64,000 nt of DNA from Aeromicrobium yanjiei (GTDB lineage Bacteria; Actinomycetota; Actinomycetes; Propionibacteriales; Nocardioidaceae), in the NCBI RefSeq assembly GCF_009649075.1, contig NZ_CP045737.1, forward strand, positions 930,001 through 994,000, read 5' to 3'. Shown piece by piece: positions 15,556-24,621 of this stretch (the stretch's first letter is position 1; each line of letters starts with the position of its first letter). The notes beneath the pieces are model-generated. The model saw only the letters and a list, made by a program, of their open reading frames with translations. It was not told the origin of the DNA and did not search any database. A program made the position numbers and the translations under genes.

Positions 15556-17067
15556 ATGGCGAAGTATGTGGGCGCGATCGACCAGGGCACGACCAGCACA
15601 CGGTTCATGATCTTCGACCACGACGGCCACGAGGTCGCTCGTCATCAGCTCGAGCACGAGCAGATCCTGCCGCGGGCCGGGTGGGTCGAGCACGATCCGC
15701 ACGAGATCTGGGAGGCGACGCAGGACGTCGTCGAGGCTGCGCTCGGCCGCGCCGGCATCACGGCCGACGACCTGGTCGCGATCGGCGTCACCAACCAACG
15801 CGAGACCACGGTCGTGTGGGACCGGCGCACGGGCGAGCCCTACTACAACGCGATCGTGTGGCAGGACACCCGCACGGACACCGTCGTCTCGGCGCTCGAC
15901 AAGACCGATGCGGGACGGCTGATCCACGAGCGCGCCGGTCTGCCGCCCGCGCCCTACTTCGCGGGCAGCAAGATCCAGTGGATCCTGGGCAATGTCGACG
16001 GCGTCCGCTCCGATGCCGAGGCGGGCCACGCGATCTTCGGCACGATCGACAGCTGGCTGATCTGGTGGCTGACCGGCGGCCCCGACGGCGGTCTGCACAT
16101 GACGGACGTGACCAACGCCAGCCGCACGATGCTGATGGACCTCGAGACGCTCGAGTGGGACGACGAGCTGCTCGCGCTGTTCGACGTCCCGCGGTCGATG
16201 CTTCCCGAGATCCGGTCGTCCTCCGAGGTGTACGGGTCGACCACTGCTGACGGCCCGTTCGGCGGCGAGGTGTCCATCGCCGGCGACCTGGGCGACCAGC
16301 ACGCAGCTCTTGTCGGCCAGGTGTGCTTCCAGCCCGGCGAGCTCAAGAACACCTACGGCACCGGCAACTTCCTGGTGCTGAACACCGGCACCGACATCGT
16401 CCGGTCCGACAACGGACTCCTGACGACGCTGGCGTACAAGCTGGGCGATGCGCCGGCCGTGTACGCCCTGGAGGGCTCGATCGCCGTCACCGGCTCGGCG
16501 ATCCAGTGGCTGCGCGACCAGCTGGGCCTCATCAAGGCCGCCGCCGAGACCGAGGGGTTGGCGGCGAGCGTGGACGACAACGGCGGCGTGTACTTCGTGC
16601 CGGCGTTCTCGGGCCTGTTCGCACCGTACTGGCGCTCCGACGCCCGTGGGGTCATCGTGGGCCTGTCGCGCTACAACACCGTCGCGCACATCGCGCGGGC
16701 CGCGCTGGAGGCGATCTGCTACCAGAGCCGTGACGTCGTCGACGCGATGATCGCCGACGCCGACCTGGACCTGGAGATCCTGCGGGTCGACGGGGGAGTG
16801 ACCGCCAACGACCTGTGCATGCAGATCCAGGCCGACATCCTGGGCGTCCCGGTGAGCCGCCCCGTCGTGGCCGAGACGACGGCGCTCGGGGCCGCGTACG
16901 CCGCCGGGCTGGCGACGGGCTTCTGGTCCAGCACGGACGAGCTGGTCGCCAACTGGAACGAGTCGATGCGCTGGGAATCGACCTCGACGCAGGAGCAGCG
17001 CGACACCGGGCACGCCCAGTGGAAGAAGGCGGTCGACCGCACCCTGGGCTGGGTCGATCTCGGCTGA
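15556..17067 (+). CDS. glpK: Glycerol kinase
   Basis: A 503-residue FGGY-family kinase converting glycerol to sn-glycerol-3-phosphate. It opens with the phosphate-binding [17 protein letters not shown], has [10 protein letters not shown] and the substrate Arg/Glu region, the [16 protein letters not shown] segment, [10 protein letters not shown], the signature [13 protein letters not shown] (given in part), and [15 protein letters not shown] near the C-terminus, all typical of GlpK. Full family length. TAGGGT at 15543-15548 is a likely -10, placing the transcript start very near the ATG. No glpF facilitator is adjacent; glpD lies one gene downstream. Confidence 0.96.
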   Translation: MAKYVGAIDQGTTSTRFMIFDHDGHEVARHQLEHEQILPRAGWVEHDPHEIWEATQDVVEAALGRAGITADDLVAIGVTNQRETTVVWDRRTGEPYYNAIVWQDTRTDTVVSALDKTDAGRLIHERAGLPPAPYFAGSKIQWILGNVDGVRSDAEAGHAIFGTIDSWLIWWLTGGPDGGLHMTDVTNASRTMLMDLETLEWDDELLALFDVPRSMLPEIRSSSEVYGSTTADGPFGGEVSIAGDLGDQHAALVGQVCFQPGELKNTYGTGNFLVLNTGTDIVRSDNGLLTTLAYKLGDAPAVYALEGSIAVTGSAIQWLRDQLGLIKAAAETEGLAASVDDNGGVYFVPAFSGLFAPYWRSDARGVIVGLSRYNTVAHIARAALEAICYQSRDVVDAMIADADLDLEILRVDGGVTANDLCMQIQADILGVPVSRPVVAETTALGAAYAAGLATGFWSSTDELVANWNESMRWESTSTQEQRDTGHAQWKKAVDRTLGWVDLG

Positions 17068-17099
17068 CGCCTGTCCGTGGCCGGGCGTAGCCTGCGGAG

Positions 17100-17819
17100 A
17101 TGAGACGCTACGTGGACGAGGACCTGCAGGGTGCGGAGCTGCGCGAGTGCAACCTGAACCGCACCCGGATGATCGGCGTGCAGATGCAGGGCGCGGTGAT
17201 CGACGGGCTGGTGACCGACCTCGTGGTCAACGGCGTCGAGGTCACCCAGTACGTCGAGGCTGAGCTCGACCGTCGTCACCCGGTGCGCCTGCTCCTGCGC
17301 TCGGACGATGTGGCCGACCTGCGCCGAGGGTGGCAGCAGCTCGGCACCGACTGGGCGGCGACCGTGGCACGCATGCGGCAGTCGCCCGGCATCGAGCACG
17401 AGAGCGTGAACGACGAGTGGTCGGCCGTGCAGACGCTGCGCCACCTGGTCTTCGTCCACGACTCGTGGTTCCGGCGCTGCTGCCTCGGCTCGACCGATCT
17501 GTTCACGCCGATGGGGCTGGGCATCGACTCGGTGCCAGACCGGGAGGAGCAAGGGCTCGACCCGTCGGTGGAGCCGACGCTCGACGAGGTGCTGGCGGTC
17601 CGGGACGAGCAGGCGGCAGAGCTCGAGCGCTGGCTGGACTCGGTCACGTCCGAGCAGCTCCGCGAGCCGGCACCGATCCCGGACAACGACATGTGGCCGC
17701 CGTACGCACGGGGACGGTCGCTGCGGCAATGCCTCGGCACGGTGCTGGGCGAGGAGCTGCAGCACCACCGGTTCTGCGTGCGTGACCTCGACCTCATCGA
17801 GGGATCCGCCGCCGGGTGA
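17100..17819 (+). CDS. DinB-like four-helix protein with pentapeptide-like N-terminus
   Basis: A 239-residue protein. Residues about 8-38 (DLQGAELRECNLNRTRM and onward) show pentapeptide-repeat-like spacing of Leu/Met every five residues. The remainder resembles the DinB_2/maleylpyruvate-isomerase-like four-helix bundle: SAVQTLRHLVFVHDSWF near residues 110-126 supplies a metal-binding His, and LGEELQHHRFCVRDLD near the C-terminus supplies more. Such proteins often use thiol cofactors; activity here is unknown. It sits between glpK and glpD on the same strand, but a role in glycerol use is only contextual. Confidence 0.72.
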   Translation: MRRYVDEDLQGAELRECNLNRTRMIGVQMQGAVIDGLVTDLVVNGVEVTQYVEAELDRRHPVRLLLRSDDVADLRRGWQQLGTDWAATVARMRQSPGIEHESVNDEWSAVQTLRHLVFVHDSWFRRCCLGSTDLFTPMGLGIDSVPDREEQGLDPSVEPTLDEVLAVRDEQAAELERWLDSVTSEQLREPAPIPDNDMWPPYARGRSLRQCLGTVLGEELQHHRFCVRDLDLIEGSAAG

Positions 17820-17878
17820 CCCGCCTCGTGCGCCGAACGCGGTTAGTCCGTTCGGCCCCGTACTGATTGACTGAGGCC

Positions 17879-19627
17879 ATGCGTCCCGTCGCCCTCTCTC
17901 CCGAGAATCGCCAAGCGGCGCTCGACGCCATGGCGTCGACGCCGCTCGACATCCTGGTCATCGGCGGCGGGGTGGTCGGCGGCGGTGCCGCCCTCGACGC
18001 GGCGACCCGCGGGCTGAGCGTGGGCCTCGTCGAGGCGCGTGACTTCGCCTCCGGCACGTCGAGCCGCTCGAGCAAGCTCATGCACGGTGGCCTGCGGTAC
18101 CTGGAGATGCTGGACTTCCGTCTCGTCGCCGAGGCATTGAAGGAGCGCGGCCTGAGCCTGCAGAAGCTCGCGCCGCACCTCGTCCGCGAAGTCGGCTTCC
18201 TCTATCCATTGACCCATCGGGTCTGGGAGCGGTTCTACGCGGGCTCCGGCGTGGCGCTGTACGACGCGATGAGCAAGGCCTCCGGCTACGGCCAGGACGT
18301 GCCGCTGCACCGTCACCTCACGCGTCGCGGTGCCCGGCGGATGATGCCCGCGCTGCGCAAGGACGCCCTGGTCGGCGCGCTGCACTACTACGACGGCCAG
18401 GTCGACGACGCCCGTCACACGATGTTCCTGTCGCGGACCGCCGCGGCGTACGGGGCGCACGTCGCGAGCCGCACCCGCGTGATCGACCTGCTGCGCGAGG
18501 GAGACCGGGTCGTCGGCGCACGGGTCAAGGACCTGGAGTCGGGCGCCGAGTTCGACGTCCGGGCCCGCCAGGTCGTCAACGCGAGCGGCGTCTGGACCGA
18601 CGAGACCCAGTCGTTCGCGGGGGAGCGCGGCCAGTTCCACGTCCGCGCGAGCAAGGGCGTGCACCTCGTGGTGCCGCGCGATCGCATCCGCGGCGAGTCG
18701 GGCCTGATCCTGCGCACCGAGAAGTCGGTGCTGTTCGTGATCCCGTGGGGACGGCACTGGATCATCGGCACGACCGACACCGACTGGTCGCTGTCCAAGG
18801 ACCACCCGGCCGCGAGCCGCAGCGACATCGACTACCTGCTCGACCACGTCAACAGCGTCCTCGTCGAGCCCCTGACCCACGACGACGTCGAGGGCGTCTA
18901 CGCGGGCCTGCGGCCTCTGCTGGCGGGCGAGGACGAGGCGACGAGCAAGCTGTCGCGCGAGCACGCGGTCGGCACCGCCGTGAAGGGCCTGGTCGTGATC
19001 GCGGGCGGCAAGTACACGACGTACCGCGTGATGGCCAAGGATGCGGTGGACGCCGCGGTGCACGGCCTGTCCACACAGCTCGACCGGCACGCTCCGGCGT
19101 CCGTGACCGAGGACGTCCCCCTGCTGGGCGCCGAGGGCTATCGCGCGCTGTGGAACCAGCGGCACATGATCGCCGCCTCCAGCGGTCTCGGCGTGGGGCG
19201 CATCGAGCACCTGCTGCACCGCTACGGCTCGCTCATCGACGAGGTGCTCGACCTCGTCGCCGAGCGTCCCGATCTCGGTCGTCCGCTGACCGGGGCCGAC
19301 GACTACCTGCGCGCCGAGATCGTCTACGCGGCCTCGCACGAGGGGGCTCGCCACCTCGACGATGCGATCGCCCGGCGCACGCGCATCTCGATCGAGACCT
19401 TCGACCGGGGCACGGCGTGTGCCGAGGAGGTCGCCGGGCTCATGGCCGGCGTCCTGGGCTGGACGGATGCGCAACGGGACAATGAGGTCGACCACTACCT
19501 CAAGCGAGTGGCGGCCGAGAGGGAGAGCCAGACCATGCCAGATGACGAGACCGCCGACGCCGCCCGCATGGGTGCCGAGGACGTCGTGCCGGTGTCGACC
19601 CGCACCACCGAGGAGAGCTCTTCATGA
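17879..19627 (+). CDS. glpD: Aerobic glycerol-3-phosphate dehydrogenase
   Basis: A 582-residue FAD enzyme at the membrane that oxidises glycerol-3-phosphate to dihydroxyacetone phosphate and feeds quinone. The FAD fold is LDILVIGGGVVGGGAALDAA (residues about 23-42), followed by SGTSSRSSKLMHGGLRYLE, a GlpD signature. Later motifs are VVNASGVWTDE, KGVHLVVPRDRI, PWGRHWIIGTTDTDW and IAGGKYTTYRVMAKD. The C-terminal helical DAO_C domain ends about residue 545, with an acidic tail. I chose the ATG at 17879; a TTG at 17867 is possible. Its stop overlaps the next ATG (ATGA). Confidence 0.94.
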   Translation: MRPVALSPENRQAALDAMASTPLDILVIGGGVVGGGAALDAATRGLSVGLVEARDFASGTSSRSSKLMHGGLRYLEMLDFRLVAEALKERGLSLQKLAPHLVREVGFLYPLTHRVWERFYAGSGVALYDAMSKASGYGQDVPLHRHLTRRGARRMMPALRKDALVGALHYYDGQVDDARHTMFLSRTAAAYGAHVASRTRVIDLLREGDRVVGARVKDLESGAEFDVRARQVVNASGVWTDETQSFAGERGQFHVRASKGVHLVVPRDRIRGESGLILRTEKSVLFVIPWGRHWIIGTTDTDWSLSKDHPAASRSDIDYLLDHVNSVLVEPLTHDDVEGVYAGLRPLLAGEDEATSKLSREHAVGTAVKGLVVIAGGKYTTYRVMAKDAVDAAVHGLSTQLDRHAPASVTEDVPLLGAEGYRALWNQRHMIAASSGLGVGRIEHLLHRYGSLIDEVLDLVAERPDLGRPLTGADDYLRAEIVYAASHEGARHLDDAIARRTRISIETFDRGTACAEEVAGLMAGVLGWTDAQRDNEVDHYLKRVAAERESQTMPDDETADAARMGAEDVVPVSTRTTEESSS

Positions 19628-20376
19628 CCGAGCAGGAGGTCATCGCGGACTACGACGTCCGCTCGCCCGCCTCGCGGACGCTGCTGACCGTCATCGGGAC
19701 CATCGTGTTCGTGCTGGTGGCCGGAGGGCTCGTGCTGGGCGCGTCCGTCCTGATGCGCGACACCAAGGTCTCGACGAGCGTGGTCGAGATCGGCGAATCG
19801 GCCCAGATCGTCGTCGACGCCGGCTCGGCCGACGTGCGCATCGTGCAGGGCAAGCCGGACGTCGTGCACGTCGAGGCGCGCGTCACGAGCGGTCTGCGCA
19901 AGACGGACTACGAGATCGGCCGCCTCGGCGACGACATCAGGATCGCCTCGGGCTGCCAGGCCTGGTTCAACCCCGGCTGCGGTGTCGAGACCACGATCGA
20001 GATCCCCAAGGGCTTCCCCGTCGTGGTCAAGACCAGCTCGGGCGACGTCGTGGCCGACACGATCGAGGAGGGTGTGCTGACGGTGCGAACCGGCAGCGGC
20101 AACATCTCCGGCACCGCGCTGGACGTCGACGAGCTCGCTGCGGACACCGTGACGGGCGACATCTCGGCGGACTTCCGCACCCAGCCGTTCGCGTTGAAGG
20201 CCAGCACCCGCAGCGGCGACATCTCCGCGTCGATCCCGCAGGGCGATCGCACGTACGGCGTCGAGGCGACGTCCCGGTCGGGAAAGGTCTCGTCCAAGAT
20301 CGCCTCCGACGAGGACGGCAAGGGCTTCATCCGCGCGACCACCCGCAGCGGCGACATCTCGCTGCGCCACAAGTGA
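19624..20376 (+). CDS. DUF4097 family beta-strand repeat membrane protein
   Basis: A 250-residue protein with a short cytoplasmic tail, one transmembrane segment (about residues 20-43, LLTVIGTIVFVLVAGGLVLG) and an outer domain of repeated beta-strands. The repeats carry the motif SGDI/SGNI: TSSGDVVADT, TGSGNISGT, VTGDISADF, TRSGDISAS, SRSGKVSSK, TRSGDISLR. This is the DUF4097 right-handed beta-helix-like pattern, sometimes near anti-sigma or stress genes, with no known activity. The ATG overlaps the glpD stop by four bases, so it is translated as part of the glp unit. Confidence 0.8.
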   Translation: MTEQEVIADYDVRSPASRTLLTVIGTIVFVLVAGGLVLGASVLMRDTKVSTSVVEIGESAQIVVDAGSADVRIVQGKPDVVHVEARVTSGLRKTDYEIGRLGDDIRIASGCQAWFNPGCGVETTIEIPKGFPVVVKTSSGDVVADTIEEGVLTVRTGSGNISGTALDVDELAADTVTGDISADFRTQPFALKASTRSGDISASIPQGDRTYGVEATSRSGKVSSKIASDEDGKGFIRATTRSGDISLRHK

Positions 20377-20399
20377 GCGCTTCGCCCCCGTGACACGGC

Positions 20400-20430
20400 A
20401 AGACCCCCGGACCGAGGTCACGGGGGTCTT
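20400..20430. terminator. Hairpin between glpD unit and tRNA-His
   Basis: AAGACCCCCG (20400-20409) and CGGGGGTCTT (20421-20430) form a perfect ten-base stem around an 11-base loop. It can end transcription from either side: 24 bases after the DUF4097 stop on the plus strand and just past the tRNA-His 3' end on the minus strand. Confidence 0.8.
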
Positions 20431-20432
20431 CG

Positions 20433-20508
20433 TGGGGTGGACGACGGGACTTGAACCCGCGGCCACCGGCACCACAAGCCGGTGCTCTACCAACTGAGCT
20501 ACGCCCAC
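20433..20508 (-). tRNA. tRNA-His (anticodon GTG)
   Basis: The minus strand has acceptor GTGGGCG/CGTCCAC with one G-U pair, discriminator C73 and encoded CCA (20435-20433). The base before position 1 (20509) is G, as needed for the extra 5' G-1 that pairs with C73 in His tRNAs. The anticodon stem CCGGC/GCCGG closes loop TTGTGGT. Confidence 0.95.
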
Positions 20509-20580
20509 CACGCGTGCCGGGCATGCGCCCGGCACGGCGTTGAGAAGTCTAACGCAGGTCGTGCGGTGCCGTGGACCGGG

Positions 20581-21201
20581 TCAGGCCCGACCCGTCACCG
20601 AGCCCGACACCTCGGCCGCAATCGCCTTCGCAGTGTCCGAGTCGATGCCCGGCTCGGGGGTGAAGACCGCGCGACGGTAGTAGCGCAGCTCCTCGATGCT
20701 CTCCTGGATGTCGACGAGCGCCCGGTGCTCACCGCCCTTGGCCGGAGCGGCGAAGTAGGCCCGGGGGAACCACTGGCGCGAGAGCTCCTTGATCGAGGAG
20801 ACGTCGATGACGCGGTAGTGCAGCCAGCCCTCGAGCTCGGCCATGTCCCGGGCCAGGAACGTGCGGTCGGTGCCGATCGTGTTGCCGGCCATGGGGGCCT
20901 TGCGGGGCTCCTTGACGAACTCGCGGACGTACGTGAGGACCTGCTCCTCGGCCTCGCGCAGGCTGAGGCCCGCCTCGAGCTCGGTGATGAGGCCCGACGT
21001 CGTGTGCATCTGCGTCACGAAGTCGTTCATCTGGTCGAGGGCGGCCTGCGGCGGCTTGATCACCAGGTCCACGCCGTCGCCGAGGACGTTGAGGTCGTAG
21101 TCGGTGACCAGGGCCGCCACCTCGACCAGCGCATCGGTCTCCAAGGAGAGCCCGGTCATCTCACAGTCGATCCACACCAGCTTGTCATTCACGTTCCGCA
21201 C
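20581..21201 (-). CDS. orn: Oligoribonuclease
   Basis: A 206-residue DEDDh 3'-5' exonuclease that finishes RNA decay by degrading di- to pentanucleotides, including pGpG from c-di-GMP breakdown. Motifs: LVWIDCEMTGLSLETDALVE in two parts (DxE at about 12-14), MAGNTIGTDRTFLARDM (second Asp) and GGEHRALVDIQESIEELRYYR (His and Asp of the third motif, shortened). Family-typical length. It starts on GTG; a second GTG lies three codons in. The c-di-GMP operon at 24.8-28.5 kb makes its pGpG role relevant, though that link is general. Confidence 0.95.
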   Translation of the reverse strand: MRNVNDKLVWIDCEMTGLSLETDALVEVAALVTDYDLNVLGDGVDLVIKPPQAALDQMNDFVTQMHTTSGLITELEAGLSLREAEEQVLTYVREFVKEPRKAPMAGNTIGTDRTFLARDMAELEGWLHYRVIDVSSIKELSRQWFPRAYFAAPAKGGEHRALVDIQESIEELRYYRRAVFTPEPGIDSDTAKAIAAEVSGSVTGRA

Positions 21202-21364
21202 ACTACTGCGAGGTGCGGCAGGGGACCGAGCACGGCCCGGTACGCTCGTATGGAACCTTCCACGACCGTGCCGCGTTGGTCAGTGTGGTGACCGGCGGGA
21301 CGTCGTGTGCGTCCCCACCCGAACAGAGGTCGCGATCGACGCGACAGACAGACGAAGGAACGAC

Positions 21365-22153
21365 ATGGCGAACGATCGACAGGAACGGGCTGCGCGCGCA
21401 GAGCAGATGCGCAAGGAGCGGGAGAAGGCCGACCGCAAGCAGCGCAACCTCATCACGGTGGGCATCGTGGTGATCGTCATTGCCCTCATCGCTGTGGCGG
21501 GTGTCGCCATCAAGAGCACCAGCGACGACCGCAAGAAGAACGAGACGCTGGTCGAGCCCGCCAACGCCAACAAGGACTACGGCATCGTCTACACCCAGAA
21601 GGACGCGACGGGCAAGGCTCCGGCCGCGGACGCCGCCAAGCCGGTCCGGGTGACCGTCTACGAGGACTTCCTGTGCCCCGGCTGCGGTGCCCTCGAGCAG
21701 ACCGCCGGCTCGTTCCTGAGCCAGCAGGTCGCGGACGGCAACATCGAGATCGAGTACCGCCCCTATGCGTTCTTGACGCAGCAGAGCACGAACGAGTACT
21801 CGCAGCGCGCCTGGAACGCCGCGGTCTGCGTCGCCGACAAGGGCGGTCCCAAGGCGTTCAAGGCCTTCCACGACATCCTGTTCGCGAACCAGCCGCAGGA
21901 GGGTGGCCCCGGTCCCGACGACGATCAGCTGATCGCGTGGGCCAAGGAAGCCGGCGTCACCGGCATCGACAGCTGCGTGACCAAGCAGACCTTCACCCCG
22001 TGGGTCGAGGACGCCCTCGAGCAGGGCAAGGACGACGGTGTCTCCGGCACCCCGACCGTGCGCGTCGACGGCAAGGACGTCAGCGGCAAGGACAACACGA
22101 TCCCGACCGTCGCCGACATCCAGAAGGCGATCGACGCGGCCAAGAAGTCCTAG
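21365..22153 (+). CDS. Membrane-anchored DsbA-like thioredoxin-fold protein
   Basis: A 262-residue protein with a charged N-terminus (RAEQMRKEREKADRKQR), one transmembrane helix at about 29-50 and an extracytoplasmic DsbA-type thioredoxin domain. The active site is FLCPGCGALEQ (CxxC = CPGC), the cis-Pro loop is SGTPTVRVDGK, and an inserted helical domain lies between. Two further Cys (in WNAAVCVADK and GIDSCVTKQ) could form a structural disulfide. It should oxidise or shuffle disulfides of exported proteins. The start follows GAAGGAACGAC. It converges on fluC with CTAG shared by both stops. Confidence 0.88.
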   Translation: MANDRQERAARAEQMRKEREKADRKQRNLITVGIVVIVIALIAVAGVAIKSTSDDRKKNETLVEPANANKDYGIVYTQKDATGKAPAADAAKPVRVTVYEDFLCPGCGALEQTAGSFLSQQVADGNIEIEYRPYAFLTQQSTNEYSQRAWNAAVCVADKGGPKAFKAFHDILFANQPQEGGPGPDDDQLIAWAKEAGVTGIDSCVTKQTFTPWVEDALEQGKDDGVSGTPTVRVDGKDVSGKDNTIPTVADIQKAIDAAKKS

Positions 22154-22500
22154 GCCGCCAGGGTCCATCCGCACGCAGCCGCCGCAACGCCCAGCACCAG
22201 CATCACCGAGGCGTTGACGGCGGCTGCTGCGTACCTGCGGTCGATCGCGAGCTGGACGGTGTCTGTGCTCGCGGTGCTGAACGTGGTGTAGCCGCCGAGG
22301 AAGCCCGTGCCGAGGATCGTCAGCCAGGTGCTGTCGGTCGCGAGCCCCACGAGCAGGCCGAGTGCGAACGAGCCGGTGACGTTGATGAGCAGCGTCGCCC
22401 ACGGGAGCCGGTCCGAGGTGCGGGGGGTGATCCAGGCGCCGACCGACCAGCGGGCGCCGGCGCCGAGACCTCCCGCGAGGGCCATGAGCAGGGTCGTCAT
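22150..22500 (-). CDS. crcB: Fluoride channel FluC/CrcB (subunit A)
   Basis: A 116-residue four-helix membrane protein that exports fluoride as a dual-topology channel. GGLGAGARWSVG at the N-terminus, the LLINVTGSFALGLLVG block with the conserved Asn, and GFLGGYTTFSTAS with the Na-site region are the family signature. It is the last gene of a run with a second crcB and an ArgO-like exporter, each pair overlapping by four bases. Two crcB genes in tandem suggest a heteromer. No fluoride riboswitch was recognised upstream. Confidence 0.93.
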   Translation of the reverse strand: MTTLLMALAGGLGAGARWSVGAWITPRTSDRLPWATLLINVTGSFALGLLVGLATDSTWLTILGTGFLGGYTTFSTASTDTVQLAIDRRYAAAAVNASVMLVLGVAAAACGWTLAA

Positions 22501-22880
22501 CGCACTGTCGCCCGTGCCGCAGCGATGCCGGCTCCGGCCGCGACGAGTCCCGCCACGACCGACCCCACGGCGTACGTCAGCCCGAGCGCGACGTGGTCGC
22601 CGCGCAGCAGGGCGTGCGTCTGGACGGCGAGGGCGCTGTACGTCGTGAAGCCGCCGAGGAAGCCTGTGCCCGCGAGCAGACGCAGGGTGCGCCCGGACCC
22701 CCTGTCGTCGCCGCGCAGGACGAGAGCGGCGAGCAGGGCGCCGAGGACGAACGAGCCGGCGACGTTGACCGCGAACGTCCCGGCCGGGAACAGCTGTCCG
22801 TCGTCGAGCCGGTCGGTGACGGCGAACCGGGTCAACGTCCCCGCCGCGCCCCCGAGGGTGACCAGCGCGAACGATCTCAC
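22497..22880 (-). CDS. crcB: Fluoride channel FluC/CrcB (subunit B)
   Basis: A 127-residue paralogue of the next gene: [33 protein letters not shown] and [16 protein letters not shown] are the CrcB motifs. The start is a GTG at 22880 that overlaps the preceding stop (GTGA), and its own stop overlaps the ATG of the second crcB, so stoichiometric production is likely. The pair would be inserted in opposite orientations in heterodimeric FluC systems; charge bias was not computed. Confidence 0.92.
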   Translation of the reverse strand: MRSFALVTLGGAAGTLTRFAVTDRLDDGQLFPAGTFAVNVAGSFVLGALLAALVLRGDDRGSGRTLRLLAGTGFLGGFTTYSALAVQTHALLRGDHVALGLTYAVGSVVAGLVAAGAGIAAARATVR

Positions 22881-23503
22881 GCGTCCATCAGACCACGCAG
22901 GAGGGTGAGGGCGATCGCCACCATGACGATCGCGATCACCCCGTCGAGCACGCGCCACGCGCCGGGCCGGGCGAAGACGGGTCGGAGCAACCGTGCTCCG
23001 TAGCCGAGGGTCGTGAACCAGACGAGGCTGCCGGTGGTCGCGCCGAGGCCGAACCACCAGCGGTCGTCCCCGTGGGTCCCCGCCACGGAGCCCAGCAGCA
23101 CCACGGTGTCGAGGTAGACGTGCGGGTTGAGCCACGTCAGCGCCGCGGTCGTGCCGACCACCTGCCACAGGGGAGTGGCCGAGCCGGCGTCCTCGGCGGC
23201 GAGCGCGGCGGGCCGCCAGGCACGCCGGGCGGCGAGCGCGGCGTACGTCAGCAGGAAGGCCGCGCCACCGACGCGCATCACGTCCACCAGCCACGGGGCG
23301 AGGTCGAGCAGCGAGCCGAGGCCGCCGATCCCGAGAAGGATCAGAAAGGCGTCCGAGAGGGCGCAGACCGCCACCACGGCCAGCACGTGCTCGCGGCGAA
23401 GGCCCTGTCGCAGGACGTACGCGTTCTGGGCACCGATCGCGATGATCAGGGAGAGCCCGAAGCCGAATCCGGAGGCAGCGGCAACGAGTGCGGGGGAGTT
23501 CAC
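22877..23503 (-). CDS. LysE/ArgO-family amino acid exporter
   Basis: A 208-residue, six-helix exporter of basic amino acids. The N-terminus [21 protein letters not shown] is the ArgO/LysE signature (shown split by family variation), with [18 protein letters not shown] in the middle carrying the conserved NPH. It is divergent from a LysR-family gene of the LysG/ArgP type, the classical lysE-lysG arrangement, and overlaps the downstream crcB by four bases. Substrate (Lys, Arg or both) is inferred from family and neighbour. Confidence 0.88.
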   Translation of the reverse strand: MNSPALVAAASGFGFGLSLIIAIGAQNAYVLRQGLRREHVLAVVAVCALSDAFLILLGIGGLGSLLDLAPWLVDVMRVGGAAFLLTYAALAARRAWRPAALAAEDAGSATPLWQVVGTTAALTWLNPHVYLDTVVLLGSVAGTHGDDRWWFGLGATTGSLVWFTTLGYGARLLRPVFARPGAWRVLDGVIAIVMVAIALTLLRGLMDA

Positions 23504-23575
23504 GGGGTCGACGCTAGGGGGCGGTGGTGATGAAGTCCAACGAATGTTTCTGAAGTTCCATTAGCATTGCTTCAC

Positions 23576-24442
23576 ATGGACCTGGCCCAGCTGGAGGCGC
23601 TCGCCGCGGTCGTCGACGAGGGATCGTTCGACGCCGCCGCGGGTGCGCTACATCTCACGCCGTCGGCGGTCAGCCAGCGCATCAAGGCGCTCGAGGCGTC
23701 CGCCGGCCAGGTCCTCGTGCGACGGACCCGACCGGCAGCCGCGACCGACGCCGGAGCGGCGTACGTGCGGCTCGCCCGTCAGGTCGCCGCGCTGGTGCAC
23801 GAGACCCAGGCCCGGGTCGGGGTCGACTCGGTCGTCACGGTGCCGATCGCGGTCAACGCGGACTCGATGGCCACGTGGTTGCTGCCGGCGCTCGCGACCC
23901 TGCCGCCCACCGTGACGTTCGACCTGCGCCGCGACGACCAGGCCCACACCGCCGACCTCCTGCGCTCGGGCAGCGTGATGGGTGCGATCACCTCGGACGC
24001 CCAACCCGTGCAGGGCTGCCGCTCGGAGCGGCTCGGTGCGATGCGCTACCGGCCGATGGCCACCCCCGGACTGGTCGAGCAGTGGTTCGCCGGGGGCGTC
24101 GACGCCGCCTCGCTGGCGCGTGCGCCGATGGTCGTGTTCGACCGCCGTGACGACCTGCAGGACCAGTACCTCCGACGTCGATCGCGGTCGCGGTTGTCGC
24201 CGCCGCGGCACCACGTCCCGGCCACGGCCGACTTCGCCCAGGCGGTGCTCCTCGGCCTCGGGTGGGGGATGCTGCCCGACGAGCAGAGCCTGGAGCCCGA
24301 GCGGCAGGGGAGCCTCGTCGAGCTCGACCCAGGTCAGCACGTCGACGTCGCGCTGCACTGGCAGCAGTGGACGTTGCACACCCCCGCCCTGGATGCCGTG
24401 GCCGATGCGATCCGGGAGGCGGCTGCTCGGCAGCTGCGCTGA
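23576..24442 (+). CDS. LysR-type regulator, LysG/ArgP class
   Basis: A 288-residue activator. The HTH is at residues 1-60 ([20 protein letters not shown], then [14 protein letters not shown]), and the start MDLAQLEAL is typical of ArgP/LysG. The effector domain begins near residue 90 ([18 protein letters not shown]), the sequence block shared by LysG and ArgP that binds Lys or Arg. It is divergent from the ArgO/LysE exporter with 72 bases between starts, so it most likely activates that exporter. Start at the ATG at 23576; a TTG three codons earlier is less likely. Confidence 0.9.
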   Translation: MDLAQLEALAAVVDEGSFDAAAGALHLTPSAVSQRIKALEASAGQVLVRRTRPAAATDAGAAYVRLARQVAALVHETQARVGVDSVVTVPIAVNADSMATWLLPALATLPPTVTFDLRRDDQAHTADLLRSGSVMGAITSDAQPVQGCRSERLGAMRYRPMATPGLVEQWFAGGVDAASLARAPMVVFDRRDDLQDQYLRRRSRSRLSPPRHHVPATADFAQAVLLGLGWGMLPDEQSLEPERQGSLVELDPGQHVDVALHWQQWTLHTPALDAVADAIREAAARQLR

Positions 24443-24487
24443 GGCGCGGTGCGTACGCCACCGTTTGGGGCCCGATCGAGCCTCGAA

Positions 24488-24534
24488 CGGTGGAGGATCC
24501 ACCGCGCCGACGTCATACGGTGGAGGATCCACCG
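24488..24534. repeat. Twin 17-bp palindromes, 30 bp apart
   Basis: CGGTGGAGGATCCACCG occurs at 24488-24504 and again at 24518-24534, each a perfect 7-3-7 dyad followed by CGCCG. They lie in the 179-base gap between the LysR gene and rpmG, just before the Zur-type box. They may be paired operator sites or hairpins ending the LysR transcript. Confidence 0.6.
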
Positions 24535-24547
24535 CGCCGCGTCCAGC

Positions 24548-24562
24548 TGGGAATCATTCCCA
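24548..24562. promoter_or_regulatory. Zur-type operator upstream of rpmG
   Basis: TGGGAATCATTCCCA is a perfect 15-bp palindrome with a central C, fitting the actinobacterial Zur pattern TGNNAATNATTNNCA. It lies 60 bases before a cysteine-free L33 gene, the class of ribosomal-protein paralogue that Zur represses when zinc is ample. Confidence 0.7.
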
Positions 24563-24621
24563 CCTGGCCGTGGTTGAGCATCGTGCACGGGCACTCCGTG
24601 CAGGATCGAAGGAGATCTCCC

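Noticed and set aside
22497..22880. Fluoride riboswitch upstream of the crcB genes
   Set aside because: The first crcB overlaps the exporter gene, leaving no leader; no crcB-motif fold was visible before the exporter start either.
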